NCBI GenBank assembly: GCA_035771175.1
Contig: CM069595.1
Coordinates: forward strand, 1,901,056-1,965,055
Reading direction: 5' to 3'
DNA from: Paratinospora sagittata
Taxonomy: Eukaryota > Streptophyta > Magnoliopsida > Ranunculales > Menispermaceae
Length of the DNA: 64,000 bases
Part shown: positions 12,601 through 25,100 of the stretch, one piece after another
How positions within the stretch are numbered: position 1 is the first letter of the stretch
Layout of the letters: each line of letters begins with the position of its first letter
The notes under the pieces: model-generated
What the model was told of the DNA's origin: nothing
Database searches by the model: none
Seen by the model: only the letters and a program-made list of their open reading frames with translations
Made by a program: the position numbers and the translations under genes

Positions 12601-15600
12601 AAGCTCCATTATTTCTGGTCTTTCCTCATCATTTACAGCTTTGTGTTGTGATTCCCTATTTACATCTTGCAGCCGTACAAGTTGGCAGAACGCTCCTTCA
12701 GGATTCTTGAGCAGCTCTGAATGTGAACCTAATTGATTGAAAAAAAAATTACTTATTTGTATCTCTTTCTCTAACAGGGGCAAATATCAACAAGATGGGC
12801 CATTTGAATACGAAGAAACGAAAAGTAACAAAAGACTCTCTACTATTACCAGAAGTTGAATGAGCGTGCTTTGTGATGTATTTCTATGACCGTACCTTTT
12901 TCGACAATCTTTCCTCGTTGAATAACAGCGATCATATCAGCATTCCTAACTGTGCTAAGGCGATGAGCAACTATGACAGTAGTCCGGTTAACCATAATGC
13001 GGTCCAATGCCTCCTGAACAACCCATTCAGACTCTGCATCAAGTGCACTTGTAGCTTCATCTAGAAGTAGAATTCTTGGGTCTTTCAGAATTGCTCTGGC
13101 TATGGCAACTCTCTGCTTCTGCCCTCCAGAAAGCTGTGTCCCATGCTCACCAACCAAGGTATCTAGGCCCTGAATGAAAAAATATAACATTGGAAAACAT
13201 CCCTTACACCACTTGAAAGAAAGAGGGGAAAAATTGCCAACATTCAACTGTAATGTTTACTACATAGAAAAAGGGAAAGAATTGTCACTAGAGTTATGGT
13301 TTACTTCTCAATCGAAGCTATTTCATCCAACATTATTATAACTCCAGGAATTGATAATGCTTTGACAAGAGACCAATCTTTACAAGATCATGTCGAATCA
13401 AACCAATGGAAGTTCCGTTTTTCTTTTTTTTTTTCAAAATGGGTTCACTTCATTTTAAGCAGTTTTGTCAAGAAATGATGAACTACTTTAGAAGGAACCT
13501 CCCGCATGGTATTAGTTGAATCACCATAAAGATAGATGAAGGAAACAAACTGAAGAGAAGCAGAGGAGAGATTAAAGAAGTGAGAACCTGAGGCAATTTA
13601 TCAATGAATTTGGTAGCATTGGCAAGCTCAGCTGCAGCTCTAATTTCTTCAATAGTTGCACCATCCTTTGCATAGGCAATATTATCTTTAATGCTACAAG
13701 CAAATAGCACAGGTTCCTGGCTCACAAGTCCGATTTTCTGTCTAATCCATTTAAGCTGAAACTCTTTGAGATTTACACCATCAATGAGAACGTCACCAGC
13801 TTGTGGATCATAGAATCTCTCTATTAAACTGATTACAGTTGACTTCCCACTTCCACTTTGTCCAACCAATGCTGCAGTAGTGCCGCTATGTATGTAAAGA
13901 GAGAAACCACTAAATATTTGCTCCTCTGGTCTGGCTGGATAACTGAAGTATACATCTCTTAACTCAATATCTCCACGAACGTCATCTAGTACACGTCCAT
14001 TTGTGTCATAAGCATCAATTTCAGGTTTCCTATTTATTGTCTCAAACATCTTGAATGCTGCTGCTTGTCCAGAAGCAAATGCACTAACACACGGAGACGC
14101 CTGCCCAAGAGACCTGAAATATCATAAAGTAATGACATCTCAATCCTCAGAACTGAGAGTATACTTGATCACACATTCATGAAAAGAAGATTTTGTGCAG
14201 AAAACAAAAGAACAACTTTATCTTTAATATGGTGGAATTGATAAAAATCAGGAGACTGATGATGAAGATTGCAACTTACATGGAACCAGTCAACACGGCG
14301 ACAATTACATTTATTACGTCACCGCCCGTATAATTTTTTTCAAGTATCATCTTTGCTCCATACCATATGGCCAAGCCATATGTAGAGAATATGATTAACA
14401 TAATCCCACCAAAACCTAGTCCAGAAGCCAGGCCCTCTTTGGCACTAGACGAATAAGCATTTGCTAGAGACTTCTCATACTTCGAGATTGCTTGTTTCTC
14501 CCCAGTAAATGATGCAACCTGTATTGGAATAGCAACCAATGTTTCCTCTTATCCCACAAGGATTACGACCCTAAAAGAATAATACTCAAAATTAAAAAAA
14601 CCCATACAGTTCTGATAGAGCCAATTGTTTGTTCTACTAAAACTCCTGCTTGTGAGTAAGCCGCTTGTCCCATATTTGCCATCTTAGATAAAAATATAGT
14701 GAAAGCTGCACCGGAGATCACAAGAGGAGGAATGCAGGATAACAGGACAAGGGTGAGAAGCCATCCTTTAATAAAAGCAATTACAAAACCTCCAAAGAAT
14801 GCTGAAACCAGCTGTATAAATTTTCCAACCTGTAATCAAGAAAGAATCAAACATAGATCATTAGAATTTAAGCTTCCAGGTTCAAGCTGAAAATGAGTTT
14901 TCTTGTGGATTTCAGATAGTAACACTACCTTCTCACCCATAGCGTCTTGAATAAGAACGGTGTCGCCGGACATCCTCCCAACAACTTCACCAGTGCTTGC
15001 CTCCTTATCAAAGAAAGCTACATCTTGTCTCAATATAGTTTTCAAGTATAGACTCCTTATTCTGGCAGCTTGTCTTTCTCCAGTGACCATCCAACAAGTC
15101 ACCTCTGAAAAACAACAAAACCGAGCGTTCTGAGCCTCCAATAGTTCAAACATTTCTTACTTGCTATGCTAAATTTGTGGGCGGAATCACAAAGTATAGA
15201 ATCTAATATACTTACGAAAGAATGATGCAAGACCAGCCCCAATAGCCAAATAAACAAATTCCAGTGCCACCTGATTACACAAATTGGATAAAGTTGTGCA
15301 TAAGAATCGACTAAACTCAAATTCAAGAAGGAAATTCCATAAAACATACTTGCTTTATTACACTAGTCAACTTGACATGACTTTCAAGTTTCAGAATTCA
15401 ATTCAAATTAAGTTTTCAATTGCTAACATCCCTAAATTACCAACCTTGGAAACCTCGCGAAGCGTGTTTTTGGTGTGTGCATTTTGCCCGAAAGAATCGG
15501 TCAATTTCCCAATCAAAATGGTCATAAAGGGCATAGCTACTCCATTTGCAAGAGAAGCAATGGTTCCAATGACCATTAAAATGACATCTTTGGAGTCGGC

Positions 15601-15771
15601 AAAGGCGAATAGCTTGTAATATGGAACAGTTTTAACACTCTCCCCTCCTTCCTTGCTCTTCTCTGAATTGTTCCTCCCTTCTTTCTCTTTCTCCATTGCA
15701 GATAATTGACTCTGTGATGTTGTGGCCTGGCTTGTGTTCATATCATCATTCAAGCCATTATCAGCAGCCAT
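9663..15771 (-). CDS. ABCB: ABC transporter B family (full-size MDR/PGP type, ABCB4/11/21-like)
   Basis: Twelve exons: 15771-15445, 15270-15216, 15104-14929, 14829-14608, 14518-14280, 14113-13588, 13169-12896, 12728-11860, 11381-11115, 10880-10617, 10511-10218, 10016-9663. They join to 3867 nt, 1288 aa, all GT-AG. The order is TMD1-NBD1-linker-TMD2-NBD2. NBD1 has Walker [10 protein letters not shown] (residues 424-432), signature LSGGQ (528-532) and Walker B ILLLDE (548-553). NBD2 has Walker [10 protein letters not shown] (1079-1087), LSGGQ (1184-1188) and Walker B ending in D1208-E1209. All are intact, so both ATP sites should work. The Ser/Arg-rich linker ([12 protein letters not shown]) is a likely phosphorylation target. 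The length and N-terminus (acidic leader, then [12 protein letters not shown]) fit the plant clade of plasma-membrane auxin or alkaloid transporters, ABCB4/11/12/21. The substrate cannot be read from sequence. Confidence 0.95.
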
Positions 15772-16683
15772 ATGGCAGCTACCTTAATTAATACCCAAAA
15801 ATATATTATCTTCAACAGAAATGAAACTTTTCAAAATCCAAATCTATAACTGCAAAATAGTACAAGAAAAAGGGAATAAACCAATGCCCAAAATGTAAAA
15901 TCTTCAAAACAATTAAACCACCAGCATCTGGGCTTTTCTTAAAAAAAGAAAAAAGTTTGCAAGATTCAAACTTTTCTTTAGGACAATTAGGAGTTTTAAA
16001 TAAAAAAGAAAAAGAAAAGAAGAATGGGGGGTTGCAGAGGGAACAAAGGCAAAATCCAAAGCACAGAGAAGATCAAAAGTTTCAGAAACAATGACACGCA
16101 CAACTACACCAGAAAGATTTTTTTAAAAAAAGGTTGAAGATATTAGCTGTTTTCAACTTGTAATGTGACTTCCGGAAAAAAAAAGTTGGTGAGTTACCAC
16201 ATTCTTCTATAGTTCATGAAATAAGATCATACGTGGGCGGTGGCAACAACACATACCACAAAAGTCATCTCCACACCCACTTAAAAAGCAAGAACTCCAG
16301 AAACATTAATAATAAACACTTAAAGATTAAGAATTGATGAAGAACTCACCAAAATATCAAAAGGGTACTTTATTTTCAAGATCTTGGAATCTGGGTTCTT
16401 CTTCTTTTTGTACTAATTTAATGGCTGCTCTCCTCTGCACTCGGTCGATCCAAACCAAGTTTAACCTTTTTACTGAATCCATTTGCAGCAGCAAGTACTG
16501 TCTTAATAGCAAAAGTTGCTTCGGGAGCAAGTATCACTGACTGGTCGCACAGATTGACTGAAAGATTCAATATATTGAGATTTGCAGACTTTAATTTAAA
16601 AACCACGACCCATTTCCTGCTTTCTTTTTAACTAATAATTCCCTCCCTTGGCATGAAAGTGTTTGCATAAAAACATTTATATA
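15772..16683 (-). promoter_or_regulatory. Probable 5' UTR (with intron) and core promoter of the ABCB gene
   Basis: On the minus strand TATATAAA occupies 16683-16676. It would place transcription start near 16650. A consensus donor (G|GTGAGTTC, intron starting at 16349) and an acceptor ending at 15779 (GGTAG) just before the coding exon suggest a 5' UTR intron of about 570 nt. This is inferred from motifs only, and no transcript evidence is available here. Confidence 0.4.
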
Positions 16684-17343
16684 TTTCCAAAATCGAGGCC
16701 TAGCGTAGCCGTACCGTGCAATATGAACGAAATGCCACCCATTTCTGTTTTTTCTGTTAACGACGTTTCGTTACGATACGAATACGATGCACTGGAGCTT
16801 CCCCTCGTGAAATGACCGAACTACCCTGATAGCGATCTCAGGTCTTGCCTCAATAAAGAATTTTCTTCCCCTGCTCCACCGCTCTCATTATTATGTTGCC
16901 TCCAAGTAGGCCATGATTATACCGCTCCCACGTGTTCAAAGGTACATGGCCCACATTCTATTGAAAAGGCATCGAATGGCAGAGAGATAGGGGAAATGTT
17001 CCGCACCGTCCTAGGGAATCATATCGCTTGAAAAAGAAGGTGATAATAGCAAGTGCGAGACAGGATTCGCCGTAAATGAGAAAGCGCAATCACGGGTGGG
17101 AATGGTATAGATGCGTTTCCAACCGAGATTGCCGGATGATCACGTACGTAAGTTCTTGTTAGGTTTCATGATCGAGAGATTACAGCCGTCTTAATGTGGA
17201 AGGATAGGGGTGCGCAATCAATTGGGATGGGGAAGAGTGCAATGGAATACCAAGAGAACATTGAAGGGATGGAAAGTCTGGTGGTTGGGATGTGCCGGTC
17301 GTGACTTATTGTGATGGGTCAAAGGACACGTTTTCTTTAAAAA

Positions 17344-17368
17344 ATAATAATAATAATAATAATAATAT
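17344..17368. repeat. AAT trinucleotide microsatellite
   Basis: A run of about eight AAT units. It is a potentially polymorphic marker with no coding context. Confidence 0.85.
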
Positions 17369-19269
17369 ATTGCCTCTCAACATCTCCACGTACATTACGG
17401 CAACCATTTTTTTTTTCTTTTCCTTGGTGCGATCGTCACCGAATAAGCATAAGCCTAGTGAAAAGAGACAGCAGAACAAAACAACGCACTTAACACACTC
17501 ATAATTAGTGTGCAAAAGCAGCAATTAAACCACACCATTAATCCTAAATTCCTGACCAGACGTACGTACCTACCCAAAACCCCCAAGAGGATTAGGTGAA
17601 CTTGTTCGAATTTAATTATTCTACTAGGTTTTAGATATTGTTATTTTCTTAATCTTATAAAATTTAAAAATGTTCTATAAGTTTAGCTTTAAGTTATTAT
17701 TTTATAAATGCTATTAAAATATAGGGATATGTACAGTTTTGATTTTTTTTTTTCGCTAAAATCAAAACTAAATATTGTAACATAATTGCTTTATAAATTT
17801 TACTATTCAAAGAAACAGTACTTCCAAACAGAATTGAAAATAAATTCAGTTTGAACATTAAATAAAATTAAGATTTATAAACATGTAAAGTTTCCAGTTC
17901 CTTAGTACCTAAGGAATCAGATGTACCCACGAGCCTATAGAACAGATTTTCTTCAAGTAAAGGTCGCGAAGTTTCACAGTTTTGAAAAGTCACGTACGTG
18001 TTCAATACTCTGGGAAACGAAAATATATAAACAATCCGTGATATAAAATCACAAATGTACCCTTTCTCAGGTTGGTTTGACATGATCATTACTCGATATA
18101 ACCAACATGATCTATTCAGAAATATTACTATAGATATACCCTAAATCTCAATTAATTCATACTAATAACTGTATTCAAAGAGGTTTAATTAATTAGGTGC
18201 TTTAGTTTATTACTTTATTTTTTTAACATCAAAAAAATCTTATTTAATTAAATAGTTCTCCCTATAAACAACTAGAACTACAATGGCCCTGTTTAGGAAC
18301 GCGTTGCGTTTTTATCCAAAAATATATTTGGAGGAAGACAACTTCTAAAAATACACACATAAATGACATTTGAAACACAATTGCACACTTGCCAAACACC
18401 CAAAATGACATTTACAGAAATTAGTTACCACAATGTGACTTTCTTCGTGCTCCCAAACATGGCCAATATCAGTATCAATATGACTTAGTACACTAATTAA
18501 ATATAATAGTTCTGAAGTCAAAATGGTCATAGAACAAAATTAATTTGTTACATTGATTTTGAAGTCAGTTGCCTGCGTCTGCTTTTAACTTGGTGGGCAA
18601 GGAAAGGGAAGTAGGTGATCTAGAGATTATGGATCCTTGGCTCCCAAGCATCTATAAATGTACAAGTGCATATATAAAGAATTCATGGTGAAGCAATTTT
18701 TCTTTTAAAAATGAAATAAATAAATAAATATGTTTGAGTAGAAGGAGACCTTTCGTATATTTTAAACCAACTTGGTTGACATATGCAACCCAGGTTAATA
18801 TGTTAAAAAGTGGCCTTGGGACAACTAGTACTTAGGAACCCTAGTATAATTAAGAACATTTCACCAAAAGATTATCAGAACTTCATTCTATATTTTGTCA
18901 TATTCCAAATATATCTTTATATTCACTGTTACACAAAAAGCTTTGGTAGCTCAGAATTTGTAAGCTGGTGACCTAGTGGAAATAGTGCACTGCTAAAAAT
19001 TTACTAATTTTATTTTTGGGTACATACATAGTCACCTGTATGCACATATTGATGCACGATTTGATAACATAATGGTTTAAGTTTGGAAATGAGTGCTGAA
19101 AAAATATATACTAATCTTTTATTTATTTATTTTTATCATAATTATATAAATTAAATCACGTTATTTATCTATTTAGTTGTTATATAAATATCAAAAAACA
19201 AAATGATCGCGAACTTGTGGAATTTTTCCTTTATCAAGAACCTAAATGCTAATGAATGCTAATGAATTT

Positions 19270-19918
19270 GAAGAACTTTCATCTGTGAAGTCTATCCTTA
19301 CGGGGATTTAGCCGTCCACTATTAAGGATGGTAGAAGGTGGACCTTAGAACAATCAGGTAGCTTCTCTACTAAGTCTATGTTCTCCCACCTGATTCAGTG
19401 CTTAGACAACCAAGTATTTATGCATCATCATGCCATTTGAAAAGCTCTTGTTCCAACAAAGTTAAAGTATTAGGTTGGCTTAGTGCTCACTAAAGACTTA
19501 ATACAAGAGACGTCTCCCATTTATGTTTGTCTCCCAATTGATGTCATCTTTGTAAATGTGCAACTGAGTCCATCTATCGCATCTTTGTTGAATGTCCATT
19601 CACAAAATTAGTTTGGAAAAAATGGCTAGCAAGGGGACCTAGTACCAATTGATATCGATGAGACCTTTTCTTTCCCATCACAATTATTTATTTTATTGTG
19701 TTTTGGTGTGTCTGGAAGGAACACAACAAGATCAGCCTTTTCAACAATTAGAGTTTGAGAGTTTGCCCATTTTCATGCCTCTTCATAGGCATCGACATGT
19801 AAACTATCAAAAAGGTATAGGTTGAATGAATTTGCACTTTTGGTGCACTTGCTGCTTTGTATTTCTCCTCATTAACAAAATTGCTCAGTTTGTCATTAAA
19901 ATAAAATAAAAAAAAAAC
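19270..19918 (+). pseudogene. LINE relic: 3' end of reverse transcriptase with zinc-binding region
   Basis: Translated in plus frames with several stops and frame changes, the stretch reads as the C-terminal end of a plant L1-type polyprotein. It shows a DGRRWTLEQSGSFSTKSM block (the usual WxxxxSGxFSxKS), a KALVPTKLKY block, a degraded cysteine-rich zf-RVT region (CATESIYRIFVECPF) and a final FGVSGRN/WKEHN-like block. It ends near an A-rich tract at about 19905-19918, as expected for the LINE 3' end. It is heavily mutated and not functional. The left border is approximate. Confidence 0.65.
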
Positions 19919-20472
19919 ATCTAACATACCCTAAATTCTCAAGGATAAATGTTGAGAAAGTTAGTGGATCGTCTTAAAAAAAAAAAAAAAGTTAGTCGAT
20001 CAATTAGTAATAAATCAATAGTCATAAGTGAGGGAGACAGTTCTTTGTGCTGGTTGAATAGTTAAAATAAGTGCAAAGAAAAAAGAAAAAAAAAGATGAT
20101 TGACTTTGGTTCCTACTCAAACTTGACTTTGGTTCCTGCTCAAAATAATAATCACAGACTAAGATATGATATTGGCATATGGGAGAAAGTGCAATGGAAA
20201 GAGTGATCAACAACTCTTGAACATTTCAAATTCATTATGTGATGACGATAATTTTTTTTTTTTAAATCATTACGTCATCTCAACTCATTTGATATTTAGC
20301 GTCTGCAGACATCCCCTAATATATGTTAATGGGACAAAAAGTATAATCACAACAGAGTTGAAAAAACTTCGAAAGTCGAATCCAAAAATTCGATGCCTTG
20401 CCTTCAGTGGTTCCAAGCCCAAGTTGGGTTGGGTTTACTGTAGGGTCTACCTGAGTGAAAATACCAACTAAT

Positions 20473-20800
20473 TTGGTTGGTGGCCGCCTCAATCAATAAT
20501 TCGGCCGCCCACGGGGGCTGTGCCAAATTGTTTGATTATACTATTAAAATAAAATTATTTTAATTACCAAAATGCTCCTGCATATTCTTATAAATAGAGC
20601 CCCACTTTGATCTTGAAAATCATTCCTGAGAATCAGAGAGTTCTATTCTGTAGGATCTATTAAGAGATTCAATCTGTAAGATCCACCTATGGGTGATCTA
20701 ATAAAAGAGTGCTGCCTCCCGTGGACGTAGGCAATTTGCAGAACTACGTTAAATTTGTTGTCTTATTTTTTTTCATGCTTTACCACGATTCTGCACAACA
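20473..20800 (+). repeat. Solo LTR remnant of a Copia-type retrotransposon
   Basis: The block resembles the Copia LTRs elsewhere in the window in its promoter part (CTTATAAATAGAGCC, then ATCTTGAAAATCATTC; compare the LTR at 35207-35745). Downstream it carries CCCGTGGACGTAGGC, a motif common in R-U5 regions of plant Copia LTRs, and it ends CACAACA. No internal retroelement sequence flanks it, so it is a solo LTR or an isolated fragment. Borders are approximate and no target duplication was confirmed. Confidence 0.6.
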
Positions 20801-21978
20801 TTTACTTTTAAAATAAGAGGTTGGAGCAAATAATATTTTTAAGATAAGTTCTTATAAAAATAAAGCTTTAAAAAATAAAAAATAAGAGCAATTAGATAGA
20901 TAATAGATTATCTACACCTTAATTACTAACACAATCTTAGGTTAACATACATCTAATTTTTTTACTCAGTCAAAAATTAAAAAAATTCTAGACTACCCTT
21001 CTTCCAATCTATTCCCTCTTTTGTTTTTCTTTTTTTTCTCGTCTATTTTTTTTTTCTCCAAAACTCTTAAAAAACCCTAGGTTCTAACTTTAAAGTCCAT
21101 CGTTTTCATCTATTTATCTTAATTAGAAGAATATTAGAGTTAAAAAAATATCGTTTGGACCTCATTTAGAGTAAATCACTATTTGTCGTCTTTAAATTTT
21201 TTTTGACATTTAGTCATTTGAATTGGTATAAAATGTATATTTTAATAATTTTATTTTTATTTTTATTTATGAAATAAAATATTTATAGATATTTTTAAGT
21301 GTGTTTTGCATAAAAAATAAATAAGAACAAAGCTCGTCCTTAGGGTCGACTATATAAGGCCAACTTTTATACAGGAGGGTCGGCCACGGTAGGCCGACCT
21401 TTTTATTATTTTTTTCATTATTATATATTATAATGTATTAGAATATATTTTATGATAATTTTGACATATTTTTACTCATTTCGGACTAATTTAGGTGGAA
21501 GAATAACTTTCTTCACTCGTTATTATCGTGTGGGGTACTGATAAGATATATTATTTTATTACTCAAATAAACTCGGACCGAATATAAATATGATAAAATT
21601 ATATAAAATATATTTTAATATAATATGATCCATAAAAAAAAAAAAGAAAAAAAAGAAAGAAAATAAAAGGGTCGTGATGTCCGAGCTACCAAATTAGATG
21701 GTAGAAAGCACCCACCACCATCCTTCTTGGCTACTTACCATGTGCAGCATCTAGGAAACATTAAATAAATAAATCTTTGACATCTAGTACGAGATTCCAT
21801 TCCATGGTCAAGTCAGCCAGGATTTGACCAATGAACAGGAGAAACGTGGAGCTCCTATTGCAGATTTCACGGTAGCCGCTTCGCATCAGCAACGGAGAGT
21901 CTCAGATTTTTCTTCTCCCTTTCTTTTGGGCTTTGCCGGTAACCGATCGCCGCAACTCAAATCATCTGGTTCTCTTCA

Positions 21979-22161
21979 AATGCTAAAAAGATGATGATGA
22001 ACAACAACCACAACAACCACAACGCTTAATTTCAAGAAAAACCCTTTTATGTTCAAAGCCAGTGCAAAGTTCCAGAGTGAGAGATTTTGAGACAGAAAGG
22101 TTGAATCTTTTGAGGTGTTTGGTGTATTTTTGCTGTTTGCAGAGCTCAGTGTAGTGTCATC
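21979..22161 (+). promoter_or_regulatory. 5' UTR of the 5'-nucleotidase gene with short upstream ORFs
   Basis: Upstream of the main ATG (22162) lie ATG CTA AAA AGA TGA (21980-21994) and an overlapping 13-codon uORF at 21991-22029 (three Met, then Asn/His-rich, stop TAA). If transcription starts before 21980 these would be translated first and could reduce initiation at the main start. The transcription start is not visible. Confidence 0.35.
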
Positions 22162-25100
22162 ATGGCTGCCCATCTCAAAATCCCAATCTTTAGACCTAGT
22201 TTTCATCTGGGTTTTGCTAATTCTACTTCGAGAAAGTCCCCAAGAATCTGTTGCTGCAGCAGCAGGGTCGGTGAGAATACGATCGGTGGAGAAGTGTTTT
22301 CTGTCACATCTTCGACTAAGTACGAAGTTGATTATCTTGGAGAGAGTACTAAAGGGGATTTGAATGTCAAGAGAGAGCATTTGGAGGCTTTTGGTAACTT
22401 CTTATTGTCTCTCCCTGTATTTTTTTTTTATTACTGTGTTTTGTTGGGTTCTATAGCTTTGAATTTGGTTCCAAGTTCCCTTTTTTTAATATTTTTCTAT
22501 CATTTGTTTAATGTGTCTGTTTTATTGTTACACTGAGCCATCCTTGTTTGTCCTACATGTTGAGTGTGATTTTGTTTTAAGTTGTGAGTTTTGAAGCAAT
22601 TGGGTTTAAATATAATTCATAAAATTTAGAGGCCCAATGAGCTGAAAAAGTACATTAAGTGATTCTAGGGATTGTTGACTATGTGAGATGGAATAGAGAA
22701 GCTAGCAACTTCAGTTAGCTCTTATGCATCAATCATGTTTTTTGTTATAGTAAAAAATATGATGTTGAATGCTAAATTTATGCGGTTGTGCTTGTTTCTC
22801 CTAAAATATAGTTAATGTTAGTGTTTTTTTTTGTCTTACCTTCCAGGTATTGATGGTCAGGCAACCTTAGATGGTCCAATCGAGGAGATAGCAAGGACAG
22901 AGGCTGAAGAAGCTGAGAAATTGCTTAGTAAATTGGGAATCCTGGTAATGCTAGATCATCTCTATTCTCGCTTTCTTACCATATTAGGATAGTATTTTTT
23001 CACATTCCTAGAATTTTGACGAGAATATCACTCTAGACAGAGGCTGAACTCATGACCTCGTATGCTTGCATTCTTATACTGAACCATTGAGCCTTTATTA
23101 GGGCCTACCTAAGTGTTTACTTTTACTTGAGTGCTTTGATTCATCAACATTCTTGAGATTCTAGTCACTTACGTGGAGTTTTAATGATTTACATCATATT
23201 GAGACCTTTAAGTCTTAAGATGTGCTTCATGACGGACTCTCTGATCGTTGATAAATCATAAATGGTACTGTTTAATCCTAGCTTGTTGACAGACTTTATT
23301 TCCTTTGATAAGAACAACCACTGTTGGTGTGTGCAGGATCCCTCCTCATTAAGATATTCACCTCATGGCATCTTTTGTACCCGAACATTAAACCTTCGAT
23401 CGATCAGTGCTATTGGTTATGACATGGATTATACCCTGGTCCATTATAATGTGATGGTAATTTTTGTTCCTTAGCTACTACTGCATTCCATATTACAATT
23501 AGTAGAAACTTTGGGAATTTTTTAAACTATGCACGAACCATTTGATGAAGTTCTTTTCTTTTTTTTCAACAGTAGTTGGATTTACTGTCTCTTGTTTTTT
23601 CCTCTTATGTACCCAACTAAAGAAATCAGCTTCCCCTTCCGACTTCAATAAGTTGTTGACTATGTCTTAGCACTTCTTTTTCGTCTATTGCTTAGTTGTA
23701 TACCTGTATATGAATTAAACGTGCCCCAAAATGGCGTGGCTTTAGCTCTTAAATAATGGCATCAATGTTAAGTTAGTTGTAAAAATAGATGATTTTGCTC
23801 TCTCCAAAATATGCGACGTTGCAAAAGATTAAGGTAGATTTCTAGATAATAGATATGTAATTTGTTTTTACACAAAGCCAGTGGTAGTTCCTGATTGAGA
23901 CATGGAATTATCTCACTTACCTATAATGGAATATGAGGTTTAAAGAACATATAGTTTAACTAAATAGAACTCAACACAACTGAGCCTTTTTCCAACTACA
24001 TGAATTTGCTTCCTCCACTCCGCTCTATCCAGGGCTAAGTTGATGGATGTCCTAGCCCTTCTTGTAGCTCGATTTAGTAGCGAAGTTTTGCTCTGGCTGT
24101 TAGCTACCTAACGCTACCCTACGTAACTGAATAGAATTGCTTTTCTTTTTTTTATTGGCAAGGGGTATATTAAACTTACATTCCTTGCCCCTAACCCTCT
24201 CTCTGCTTCTTTTTGCTGCCCTGGGAAAACGTGATTTAAGCATGAATGTGTTGTCTTTCCATTTAGTTTGTTAGACGAACCATGAGATTAATATTAAAGA
24301 GTATTTTGCACTAGTGCAGGCTTGGGAAGGGCGAGCTTATGATTACTGTATGGGCAATCTAAGGAGCATGGGTTTTCCAGTTGATGGGCTTGAGTTTGAT
24401 CCTGAATTGGTAAAATCTTGATGTTCTTGCTAAAGAGGGTGTTCTGTTTCCTACCATTTGATACCTCAAACTATTTATGCACTTTCATGTATTCCAAGGG
24501 TAATTTCTTCCATTATGTTCCATAGGTTATTAGAGGCCTTGTCATGGATAAAGTGAGAGGTAACTTGGTTAAGGCTGATCGCTTTGGTTATGTCAAGAGG
24601 GCAATGCATGGCACTAGAATGTTATCTACTCGAGCTGTAAGGTATGGTGCAGATCTTCCCATAAGAAGCTTCAATAAATATTTGGATGCTAAGGAAAAAT
24701 ATGATTGCAGCCAAAAATATTTATAGGTAGGTCATTTAATTCGGTGACTGGTATCTTATAGGTGGATTAGTGGGATGACTTGTTGAATATGTTGGTGTTC
24801 TGCTTTTTCATTTGTTAATCCTATGGCTACTCGATAAGTAGCTCTCAATTCAATTTGATTTAGCTAAGCCTTTCCTCAACTACAGGTGGATAAGTAGCTC
24901 TTGTTTCATCCAAGTATTAGTTGGTGGCAATGCTCTTTTACAGTTTGTTGATGTCTCTCGTGTTGCAGTGAAATATATGGAAGGGAACTGGTGGATCTTC
25001 GGAATGAGGGTCGATGGGAGTTCCTGAATACATTTTTCTCTGTTTCAGAAGCTGTTGCGTTTATGCAGGTTGTCAATTTCCTAATCCCATGTTCTGATAT

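Larger units (their letters stand above)
16684..21978. other. Gene-poor intergenic region with repeat relics
   Basis: No intact gene was found between the divergently transcribed ABCB and 5'-nucleotidase genes. Contents I can support are an AAT microsatellite (17344-17368), a decayed LINE reverse-transcriptase end (about 19270-19918) and a solo Copia-type LTR (about 20473-20800). The remainder is AT-rich, with several poly(A)/poly(T) runs (20230-20265, 21630-21665). 16700-17280 is comparatively GC-rich but has no open frame of interest. Confidence 0.5.

Noticed and set aside
23262..24726. Open frames running past exons 3 and 5 of the 5'-nucleotidase
   Set aside because: They are read-through of exons into introns at good GT donors; the conserved protein continues at the next exon.
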